From assembly GCA_021793175.1 (NCBI GenBank), contig JAJYTH010000016.1:1-47059 (forward strand): a DNA stretch of 47,059 nt, read 5' to 3'. Below, in pieces: positions 40,420 through 47,059 of the stretch; the first letter of the stretch is position 1, and each line of letters starts with the position of its first letter. This stretch comes from Actinomycetes bacterium. GTDB lineage: Bacteria; Actinomycetota; Actinomycetes; Mycobacteriales; Pseudonocardiaceae. The notes beneath the pieces were generated by a model, which was not told the DNA's origin, ran no database searches, and saw only the letters and a program-made list of their open reading frames with translations. Both the position numbers and the translations under genes were made by a program.

Positions 40420-42753
40420 TCAGGAGCGCTTCTTGCGCAGTGTGCTCCTCACCTTCTTGAGTGCTTGTTCGGCGTCGGAGTCGAACGGGTTGTCCTGCAC
40501 GAGGTAGGTCCACGTGGAGGTCGGTCTCCGCACCCCGGCCCGGGCCAGGTCGATCCCCTCATCGGCGACGTCGGCCTTCACCAGTGTCTTGGCCGAGCGC
40601 TTCTCCAACTCGTCGCGGATCTTGCGGAACGCCGGGATGGCCGTGCGGTGGAACTCGTCCAGCGGGGCCTCCTTCGCCAGCGCCCGCAGGTGGATGGTTT
40701 CGCGCACCTCGGTCAGAAAAGCCAGGTGATCGGCCCACAGTTGGTCCAGGTGGAACAACACGATCTCGCGACACACGCGATCGAGCGTGTCCTCGCCCAC
40801 CGATTCGGCGAGCTCGGCGCACCGGTCCGGCTCGGCCTCCCGCAGCAGCGCGGTGGCCTTCTCGGTGCGCAGTATCTCGTCGCGGTAGGTCAGCAGCTCG
40901 GCGCGCTGGTGCTCGATGAGCCTGGTGTATCGCCACGTGTTGCGGTGTATCTCCAGGTCGACGCCCTCGGCGACACGTTGGGCATGGTTGATCTGCCGAT
41001 GAGCCGCCGCGTCCGTGATCTCTCCCGTGTCCGGGTCGCTGGGGATGCCGTCCGGGATGTCGGGGGCGTGTGCCAGCACCAGTTCGTCGCCGAGACTGGC
41101 GAAGAACACCGAACTGCCAGGATCGCCCTGTCGTCCCGCGCGGCCACGCAACTGGTCGTCGAGCCTGCTGCTCGGGTAGCGCGCCGTGCCGATGACGTGG
41201 AGCCCGCCGAGTTCCGCCACGCGTTCGGCGTCCGCGCCGTCGGCGCCGCCGAGCCGGATGTCGGTGCCCCGGCCCGCCATCTGCGTGGACACCGTGATCG
41301 CGCCGTGGACACCGGCCTGGGCGATCACCGAGGCCTCCTCGGCGTCGTTGCGCGCGTTGAGCACCACGCATTCCAGGCCGGCTTTGCGTAGCTTCTCCGC
41401 CAGCTCCTCCGACTCGGCCACGTCCTGGGTGCCCACCAGGATCGGCCTGCCGGTCTCGTGCACCTGGCGGATCTCCTCCACGATCGCCCTGAGCTTGTGG
41501 CGCGGAGTGACGAACACGCGGTGCGGCTGGTCTTCTCGGATGTTCGGGGTGTTCGGCGGGATGACCGCGACCTCGAGCTTGTAGAACTCGCGCAGCTGCT
41601 CGGCCACGGCCACGGCCGTGCCGGTCATCCCCGCCACCTGCGGATACCGCGCGATCAGGGCCTGCACGGTGATCGAGTCGAGGATCTCGCCGTGTTCGGA
41701 CGGCGGTAGCTGTTCCTTCGCCTCCACGGCGGCCTGGAGGCCGTCGGGCCATCGCTGCAACTCGGCCACTCGGCCCCGAGAGGCGTTGACGAGCTGCACC
41801 TTGCCGTCTCGGATCAGGTAGTCGACGTCTCTCGTCAACAGCGCGTGTGCGTGCAGGGCCGCGTTCACCGCCGCGAGGCGGTCGGAGCCCGATTCGCCGT
41901 AGAGGTCGATGCCGCCGAGCGCTTTCTCGACCACCGAGGCACCCGCCGCCGTCAGCCACGCGTTACGGCCGTCGGGGTCGGTCTCGTAGTGCAGGCCTTC
42001 CCTGAGCCGGCCCACGATCCGCGCGACCTCCTCGTCGGCCACGCCCGCGTCCACCGAGCCCGCCATCACCAGCGGAACCCGCGCTTCGTCCACGAGCACC
42101 GAGTCGGCTTCGTCGACGATGGCGACCTCCGGTTCCGTCTGCGTGAGGTCGTCCACCGACGTCACGAGCCGGTCGCGCAGCACGTCGAAGCCGATCTCGC
42201 TGACCGCGCCGTAGCAGACCTCACTGTGGTAGGCGTCCCGGCGTTCGTCGGAGGTCGACGAGGGCTCGACCCAGCCCACCGACACACCGAGCGCGTCGTA
42301 GACGGGGCGCATCCACTGCGCGTCGCGGCGAGCGAGGTAGTCGTTCACCGAGATGAGGTGCACCCGTTTGCCCTGAAGGGCGTATCCGGCGGCGGCCAGC
42401 GCGCCCGCCAACGTCTTGCCCTCACCGGTGGCCATCTGCACGACGTGCCCGGTGAGCAGTCCCATCGTGCCCAGCAGTTGCACGTCGAAGGGGCGTTCTC
42501 CCAACGTGCGCCGCGCGGCCTCGCGGCCCAGGACACACACCTCGACCAACACGTCGTCGGGATTGTCGGGAGCCTTCTCGGCGTTTCTGAGCTCGGCCGC
42601 GCGTTCGGTGAGTTCGGTGTCGGACAGCTTCTCCAGCTCGGGTTCCAGCTCACCGATGCGGGGGAGGAGGGCTTCGTACCGCGCCAGGTCCACGCTGGCA
42701 GGGCGCGACAGCAGCCGTTTCAGTTTCGTTCCGACCCGGCTCAACAACGCCAC
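40420..42753 (-). CDS. secA2: Accessory protein-export ATPase SecA2
   Basis: 777 residues from GTG 42753, preceded by AGAGGAGGACC. Motor motifs: Walker A MATGEGKT at 107-114, VNDYLARRDAQWM, DEAD at 214-217, and the second nucleotide-binding domain with GTQDVAESEELAEKL, TQMAGRGTDIRLGG and RGRAGRQGDPG. It is shorter than housekeeping SecA and lacks the C-terminal zinc-binding tail, ending in a basic KKVRSTLRKKRS. This and the compact helical wing region point to the actinobacterial SecA2, which drives export of a limited set of proteins together with SecYEG. Confidence 0.93.
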   Translation of the reverse strand: MALLSRVGTKLKRLLSRPASVDLARYEALLPRIGELEPELEKLSDTELTERAAELRNAEKAPDNPDDVLVEVCVLGREAARRTLGERPFDVQLLGTMGLLTGHVVQMATGEGKTLAGALAAAGYALQGKRVHLISVNDYLARRDAQWMRPVYDALGVSVGWVEPSSTSDERRDAYHSEVCYGAVSEIGFDVLRDRLVTSVDDLTQTEPEVAIVDEADSVLVDEARVPLVMAGSVDAGVADEEVARIVGRLREGLHYETDPDGRNAWLTAAGASVVEKALGGIDLYGESGSDRLAAVNAALHAHALLTRDVDYLIRDGKVQLVNASRGRVAELQRWPDGLQAAVEAKEQLPPSEHGEILDSITVQALIARYPQVAGMTGTAVAVAEQLREFYKLEVAVIPPNTPNIREDQPHRVFVTPRHKLRAIVEEIRQVHETGRPILVGTQDVAESEELAEKLRKAGLECVVLNARNDAEEASVIAQAGVHGAITVSTQMAGRGTDIRLGGADGADAERVAELGGLHVIGTARYPSSRLDDQLRGRAGRQGDPGSSVFFASLGDELVLAHAPDIPDGIPSDPDTGEITDAAAHRQINHAQRVAEGVDLEIHRNTWRYTRLIEHQRAELLTYRDEILRTEKATALLREAEPDRCAELAESVGEDTLDRVCREIVLFHLDQLWADHLAFLTEVRETIHLRALAKEAPLDEFHRTAIPAFRKIRDELEKRSAKTLVKADVADEGIDLARAGVRRPTSTWTYLVQDNPFDSDAEQALKKVRSTLRKKRS

Positions 42754-42853
42754 CTTGTGGTCCTCCTCTGCTCGGCACGGCCATGCCAACCCGCCACGCC
42801 CAACGTAGCCGGGAGTGCCCCGGTTCCCCGTTGACAATGGCACGATCACAGTC

Positions 42854-44428
42854 GTGCGCACCAGGAAACGCTACCTGTCCTTGGCGGCGAGCCTCGTCCT
42901 TCTTTCGTCGGTGGCCTGTTCGGGTTCGGACGGCGCGGAGGAAACGAAGGCACCCGCGGGCCCGGTGCCCGAGGGGTTCGAGAACTTCTACGCCCAGCAG
43001 CTGGACTGGGGTGACTGTGAGCCGTACGCCGACGACGCGATGGCGCGGCAGGTCTTCTCCGGCGACGGGCTGGAATGCGCAAGGCTCACCGTGCCGTTGT
43101 CGTACGAGGCCCCGCAGGGGAAGACCATCAACGTCGGGTTGCTGCGCAAACAGGCGAGCGATCCCGATCAGCGGATCGGTTCGCTGGTGTTGAACCCCGG
43201 TGGTCCGGGTGGTTCCGGGATGATGACGGCGGCCCAGCTGGCGGGCACGATCGCGAACACCGAGCTGGGGAAACGTTTCGACCTCGTGGGCTTCGACCCG
43301 CGGGGTATCGGCGCCAGCGAGCCGGTGATCGAGTGCCGCACCGACGCCGAGATGGACGCCGACCGCGCCGACACCAGCAGCATGGACGGTGTCGACGACG
43401 TCGCCGACGCCGAACAGGATGCCAAGGAGTTCGCTCGTTCGTGTGCCGAGCGCACCGAACACGGGGAGGAGATGCTCGCCAACCTCGGTACCCGTGACGT
43501 GGTGCGCGACATCGACGTCATGCGGTCGGCGCTCGGTGACGAGAAGCTGACCTACCTGGGATATTCCTACGGCACCCGGATCGGCTACACCTACGCCGAG
43601 ACCTTCCCTGGCAACGTCCGCGCATTGCTCCTCGACGGTGCGATCGACCCCGAGCAGGACATGCTGGACTCGCTCGTCGGGCAGGCCGAGGGCTTCGGCA
43701 ACACCTTCGACAGGTTCGTCGAGTGGTGTGTGTCCCGGAACGACTGCGCGCTCGGCCGGGACTCGGGCAAGGCGGTGGAGGCGTACCAGGGACTCGTCAG
43801 GCCGCTGCTGGACGAGCCAGTGACGTTGCCCGACGGCCGGGTTCTGACGTACGACGACGCCACCACCGGCACCGTGGCGGCGCTTTACAGTCAGCAGCTC
43901 TGGCCCACGCTCAATCAGGGGCTGAACGGTCTGAAGCAGGACAACGGTGCCATGTTGATGGCGTTGGCCGACACGTATTACGAGCGTGGCCCGGACGGGA
44001 AGTACTCCTCCACGCAGGAGGGACTCGTCGCCATCCGCTGCGTCGACGATCCGCCCGTGACCGACCAGGCGAAGATCGAGGAAGCGCAGGCGCGGTACCT
44101 GGAACTGGCCGAGTTCCTCGATCCCGGTCTGCCTCCGTCATCGGCCAGGGACGCGTGCGCGTTCTGGCCGGTCGAGCACACATCCGAGCCTCACCTGCCC
44201 GACGTCGAAGGCATCCCACCGGCGCTGGTGATCTCGTCGACCGACGATCCGGCCACTCCGTACCAGGCGGGGGTCAATCTCGCCGAGGCGATCGGCGGCA
44301 GGCTGCTCACGTTCGAAGGCGCCCAGCACACGGCGTTTCTGACGGCGGGCAACCAGTGTGTCGACGAGGCGGGCACGGCCTACCTCGTGGAGGGAACCCT
44401 GCCGCCGGAGGGCACTCGCTGCGGATGA
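42854..44428 (+). CDS. Secreted alpha/beta-hydrolase lipoprotein (Hip1/CaeA-like, S33)
   Basis: 524 residues from GTG 42854. A basic N-terminus and hydrophobic segment end in a lipobox (LLSSVAC, Cys near residue 22), so it is a lipoprotein. Catalytic features: NPGGPGGSG oxyanion loop near 115, nucleophile elbow GYSYGTR near 240, Asp in SSTDDPATPY near 474, and His in GAQHTAF near 498. The TAP-like C-terminal domain with paired cysteines follows. It is a counterpart of mycobacterial Hip1 (Rv2224c), a cell-surface serine hydrolase that trims other proteins, and of Streptomyces tripeptidyl aminopeptidases. It diverges from secA2. Confidence 0.92.
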   Translation: MRTRKRYLSLAASLVLLSSVACSGSDGAEETKAPAGPVPEGFENFYAQQLDWGDCEPYADDAMARQVFSGDGLECARLTVPLSYEAPQGKTINVGLLRKQASDPDQRIGSLVLNPGGPGGSGMMTAAQLAGTIANTELGKRFDLVGFDPRGIGASEPVIECRTDAEMDADRADTSSMDGVDDVADAEQDAKEFARSCAERTEHGEEMLANLGTRDVVRDIDVMRSALGDEKLTYLGYSYGTRIGYTYAETFPGNVRALLLDGAIDPEQDMLDSLVGQAEGFGNTFDRFVEWCVSRNDCALGRDSGKAVEAYQGLVRPLLDEPVTLPDGRVLTYDDATTGTVAALYSQQLWPTLNQGLNGLKQDNGAMLMALADTYYERGPDGKYSSTQEGLVAIRCVDDPPVTDQAKIEEAQARYLELAEFLDPGLPPSSARDACAFWPVEHTSEPHLPDVEGIPPALVISSTDDPATPYQAGVNLAEAIGGRLLTFEGAQHTAFLTAGNQCVDEAGTAYLVEGTLPPEGTRCG

Positions 44429-44477
44429 GTGCGGGGGCGCGGACGGTGTCGTTTCGCGGGGGAATCCCGTCGAGAGC

Positions 44478-45191
44478 TCAGGAACGCCGAGCGGAGGCTG
44501 TGGAGGCTTCGGCCGTGTTGTGCTCGGTGAGCACCAGTTGCACCTGCACCGCGCCCTCGTTCTCCTTGCGCGGCGGCACCTGAATCCAGATCCTCATGAG
44601 CTGGTCGGTGCCGTCCGCGATCCAGAACTTGACGTCCACGTCGTCGTGCACGGCCGGCACCACGGCCGAGATCGCCTCCCGCGAGAGATCGCCGTCGACG
44701 CGGTAGGTCTCGACGTCGCCGAGTTGCTCGCGCGTCTCGGTTTCGAGTCCCTCGGCCTCGGTGAGCAGCTGCCGCATTCCTTGTTCGGGGTCGAGTAGGC
44801 GCGCGGGGGTGTAGGTGTCCGGCATCGCCTTCTCCACTGTCTCGCCGTCCGAGTCGGTCAGTCGGAGAACGTCACTGTCGAGGGCGAATTCGTACCGGAC
44901 GCGTTCGGTTTCGAGCTGCATGTCGGCGTCGCCGCTGGCGGTGCCGTTCGGGCTTTCCGTCCGCGAGGCGACGCCCTCGATCTTCCGTACTGGCAGGCCC
45001 GGTATCGCTCCGCTGATGTCGAGCTCGAAGGCCACACTCGTCAGGTCACGCAGGTTCTCGGCCGCCGCGTCCACCAACCGCTGTCCTTCCGGCAACGGTC
45101 CCGTGTTGTCGGGGTTGCCCGAGCAAGCCGTCAGCGAAGCGGACGTGGCAAGCGCGGCGAGAAGGACTTGTGCGAGCCGGCGGAGTTGCAT
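44478..45191 (-). CDS. LppX/LprA/LprF/LprG-like lipoprotein
   Basis: 237 residues from ATG 45191. A signal peptide with lipobox (TSASLTAC, Cys near residue 24) precedes a soluble domain with the family pattern: LVDAAAENLRDLTSVAFELDISG, then alternating strands such as ADMQLETERVRYEFALDSD, and VDVKFWIADGTDQLMRIWIQVP near the C-terminus. Mycobacterial relatives are half-barrel proteins that carry lipids or glycolipids through the cell envelope. The ligand here is unknown. It converges with the Hip1-like gene and diverges from the glutamine synthetase gene. Confidence 0.87.
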   Translation of the reverse strand: MQLRRLAQVLLAALATSASLTACSGNPDNTGPLPEGQRLVDAAAENLRDLTSVAFELDISGAIPGLPVRKIEGVASRTESPNGTASGDADMQLETERVRYEFALDSDVLRLTDSDGETVEKAMPDTYTPARLLDPEQGMRQLLTEAEGLETETREQLGDVETYRVDGDLSREAISAVVPAVHDDVDVKFWIADGTDQLMRIWIQVPPRKENEGAVQVQLVLTEHNTAEASTASARRS

Positions 45192-45307
45192 GCGGTTTAC
45201 GGTATCCGGGCGTTTCTCGCCGTGGTGAGAAGGTCGGGTGTCACCCCTACAGGGGGCGGAAGCGGTCTTGAAACATGGCTTTAACACTGCGCGCATAGGG
45301 TCGCGAC

Positions 45308-46651
45308 ATGGATCGCCGGCAGGAATTCGTGCTGCGCACGCTGGAGGAGCGGGACATCCGGTTCGTGCGACTGTGGTTCACCGACGTCCTCGGTTTTCTG
45401 AAGTCGGTCGCTGTGGCTCCCGCCGAACTCGAGGGCGCGTTCTCCGAGGGCATCGGGTTCGACGGTTCGGCGATCGAGGGCTTCGCCCGGGTGTACGAGT
45501 CCGACATGATCGCCAAACCGGATCCCTCCACGTTCCAGGTGTTGCCGTGGGAAACCGAGGACGGCGAGCGTTATTCGGCGCGGATGTTCTGTGACATCGC
45601 GATGCCGGACGGGTCGCCGTCGTGGGCGGATCCGCGGCATGTGTTGCGGCGCCAGCTCGCCAAGGCGAGCGAGGCGGGTTTCACGTGCTATGTGCATCCG
45701 GAGATCGAGTTCTTCCTCCTGGCGAACCTGCCTATGGACGGGCGGGAGCCCGAGCCCGCCGACAACGGTGGGTACTTCGATCAGGCCAGTCACGCCACGG
45801 CCACTCATTTCCGCCGCCATGCCATCGAGGCTTTGGAGGAGATGGGGATCTCCGTCGAGTTCTCCCACCACGAGGGCGCGCCAGGTCAGCAGGAGATCGA
45901 TCTGCGTTATGCGGACGCGCTGACGATGGCCGACAACGTGATGACGTTCCGCTACGTCATCAAGGAGGTCGCGCTCATGCAGGGCGTGCGCGCCACTTTC
46001 ATGCCCAAGCCGTTCAGTAATCAGCCCGGGTCGGGCATGCACACGCACGTGTCGCTGTTCGAGGGGGATCGAAACGCGTTCCACAGCCCGGAGGATCCGT
46101 ACGAGCTGTCCGCCACCGGTAAGGCGTTCGTCGCGGGCCTGCTGCACCATGCGCGGGAGATCTCCGCGGTCACGAACCAGTGGGTGAATTCGTACAAGCG
46201 ACTCATCCAGGGCGGGGAGGCTCCCACAACGGTGTCGTGGGGTAGGGCGAACCGTTCGGCGTTGGTGCGGGTTCCCATGTACTCCCCGGGCAAGGCGTCG
46301 TCGTGTCGCGTGGAGATCCGCACTCCGGATTCGGCGTGTAACCCGTACTTGGCGTACTCGGTGATCCTCGCGGCCGGGCTGAAAGGCATCGAGCAGGGTT
46401 ACGAGCTGCCCCCGCCCGCCGAGGACAACATCTGGAGCCTGTCCGACGCCGAGCGCAAGGCCGCCGGGTACCCGGAGCTGCCGCAGAACCTGGGTGAGGC
46501 CTTGGGGGAGATGGAGCGCTCCGAGTTGCTGCCCGAGGCGCTCGGTGAGCACGTCTACGACTTCTTCCTCCGCAACAAGCGGGTCGAGTGGGACAACTAC
46601 CGCAGCGAGGTGACTCCGTACGAGCTTCGGACTCTGCTCCCGGTGCTCTGA
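45308..46651 (+). CDS. glnA2: Glutamine synthetase type I, GlnA2-like
   Basis: 447 residues from ATG 45308. Type I motifs are intact: FDGSAIEGFARVYESDM (latch region), HPEIEFFLL and QQEIDLRYADALTMADN (metal-binding Glu), MPKPFSNQPGSGMHTHVSL, NSYKRLIQGGEAP, and RVEIRTPDSACNPYLAYSVILAAG. At the place of the adenylylation Tyr (NLYDLP in beta-type enzymes) it has NIWSLSD, so adenylylation by GlnE seems excluded. Length and this feature match mycobacterial GlnA2 (Rv2222c). Streptomyces relatives of this type can be polyamine or ethanolamine glutamylating enzymes, so strict glutamine synthesis is not proven. Confidence 0.92.
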   Translation: MDRRQEFVLRTLEERDIRFVRLWFTDVLGFLKSVAVAPAELEGAFSEGIGFDGSAIEGFARVYESDMIAKPDPSTFQVLPWETEDGERYSARMFCDIAMPDGSPSWADPRHVLRRQLAKASEAGFTCYVHPEIEFFLLANLPMDGREPEPADNGGYFDQASHATATHFRRHAIEALEEMGISVEFSHHEGAPGQQEIDLRYADALTMADNVMTFRYVIKEVALMQGVRATFMPKPFSNQPGSGMHTHVSLFEGDRNAFHSPEDPYELSATGKAFVAGLLHHAREISAVTNQWVNSYKRLIQGGEAPTTVSWGRANRSALVRVPMYSPGKASSCRVEIRTPDSACNPYLAYSVILAAGLKGIEQGYELPPPAEDNIWSLSDAERKAAGYPELPQNLGEALGEMERSELLPEALGEHVYDFFLRNKRVEWDNYRSEVTPYELRTLLPVL

Positions 46652-47059
46652 GGGGCGCATCAGCGAGGCTCGGCGGGATAAAGCGCTTTGAGCTGGGGTT
46701 TTGTGGTTTGGGGACCCCCCTGTTTGGGTGGGTTTTGGGGGTGTGTAATCTTGTGTTCGCCGCCGGGGAGACCGGGTCGGACCTCCGGAGAGGGGGTGGC
46801 TCGGGTTACTCGGTGGGGGACACGAACCAAGCTCCCACGATCGTGGTAGAGTGGGTGTTCCCCGGTTGGGTGTGCTGACTCCTTCTTGCAGGTGTTGTGA
46901 GTTAGGGTTGGTGGCGCCCTGGTGGGGCGGAAACATACTTTGTGTGTTGTTTGAGAACTCAACAGTGTGCTAGTGATTGTCAGCTAGTAGTGATTTTTTG
47001 TGCCCTTTTGTGGGTTTCTTTGAGATGACTGTTTGAGTCGTCGGATCAAGTTCATTGTT
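46652..47059 (+). promoter_or_regulatory. Promoter and leader of an rRNA operon (16S gene just beyond the right edge)
   Basis: No gene is supported here. The stretch TTGTTTGAGAACTCAACAGTGTGC at about 46948-46970 is the conserved actinobacterial pre-16S leader element used for antitermination and processing; within it TTGAG-AA-CTCAA (46951-46962) can form a hairpin. The AT-rich region after it (TAGTGATTTTTTGTGCCC, TTTCTTTGAGATGACTG) is typical of sequence directly ahead of 16S rRNA. Promoters should lie upstream; a -10-like TAGAGT at 46847-46852 follows a 12-bp palindrome. The mature 16S start is not in the window. Confidence 0.85.
46835..46846. promoter_or_regulatory. 12-bp palindrome next to a -10-like element in the rRNA promoter region
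   Basis: CCACGATCGTGG is perfectly self-complementary and directly abuts TAGAGT (46847-46852), a plausible -10 hexamer. If this promoter is real, the palindrome fills the spacer where a regulator would act. There is no good -35 match 17 bp upstream, so the promoter call is tentative. Confidence 0.4.

Noticed and set aside
45260..45307. GlnR box or clear promoter before glnA2
   Set aside because: TTGAAAC and TTTAACAC are present, but spacing and sequence do not match a GlnR site, and no -10 at a fitting distance from TTGAAA was found.
1..47059. CRISPR arrays, insertion sequences and tRNA genes
   Set aside because: No regularly spaced repeats, transposase motifs or tRNA-like cloverleaf sequences were noticed on either strand.

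Overview
The window is high-GC actinobacterial DNA, most like a member of the Pseudonocardiaceae (Saccharomonospora/Amycolatopsis-type). This rests on GC-rich third codon positions, many GTG starts, 4-bp ATGA/GTGA gene overlaps, a conservon, actinobacterial lipoproteins, SecA2 and the typical actinobacterial pre-16S leader at the right edge. The genus is an inference; no rRNA body is inside the window.

Layout. 1-4540 (+): an M16 peptidase pair (first gene cut by the window edge), NudC and CobD. 4603-6968 (-): SURF1, a fructosamine-kinase-like protein and a low-molecular-weight tyrosine phosphatase. 7200-9990 (+): a complete conservon (sensor-kinase-like protein, roadblock protein, DUF742 protein, small GTPase), then NIF3. 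10826-16392: a MarR regulator and a tightly overlapped homogentisate catabolic operon (hmgA, an unknown gene, fahA, scoA, scoB), with two matching 18-bp inverted repeats before marR and before hmgA and a bidirectional terminator at the end. 16409-21149 (-): an MHS-type transporter, a self-sufficient CYP116B-type P450-reductase fusion and an IclR regulator, with a perfect 16-bp palindrome in front of the P450. 21382-24834 (+): zinc-ribbon coiled-coil protein, RNase H/phosphatase fusion, RNase P RNA (rnpB) and a SCO6745-like protein. 25643-34107 (+): a compact Gram-positive type IV secretion-like locus (pilin-like, TcpE/VirB3-like, VirB4, VirB6-like, VirB8/TcpC-like, transglycosylase-NlpC/P60, proline-rich protein) without relaxase, coupling protein or integrase. 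34131-46651: housekeeping genes (SPOR-like small protein, cytoplasmic metal-receptor protein, Pip, PanB, DUF998-like membrane protein, DinB protein, NadE, SecA2, Hip1-like lipoprotein hydrolase, LppX/LprG-like lipoprotein, GlnA2-like glutamine synthetase). 46652-47059: leader of an rRNA operon running off the right edge.

How it fits together. CobD, SURF1, PtpA, NIF3, zinc-ribbon protein, RNase H fusion, PanB, Hip1-like hydrolase and GlnA2 are close neighbours in Mycobacterium tuberculosis (about Rv2222c-Rv2236c), so this is a conserved core region. Three modules appear set into it here: the conservon, the aromatic catabolism block (which separates NIF3 from the zinc-ribbon gene), and the secretion locus. 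The aromatic block would take homogentisate through to acetoacetyl-CoA, but no recognisable maleylacetoacetate isomerase is present; an unknown gene sits exactly where that step would be expected.

The strongest candidates for something undescribed are the relaxase-less secretion locus, the unknown gene in the homogentisate operon, and the paired MarR operators.
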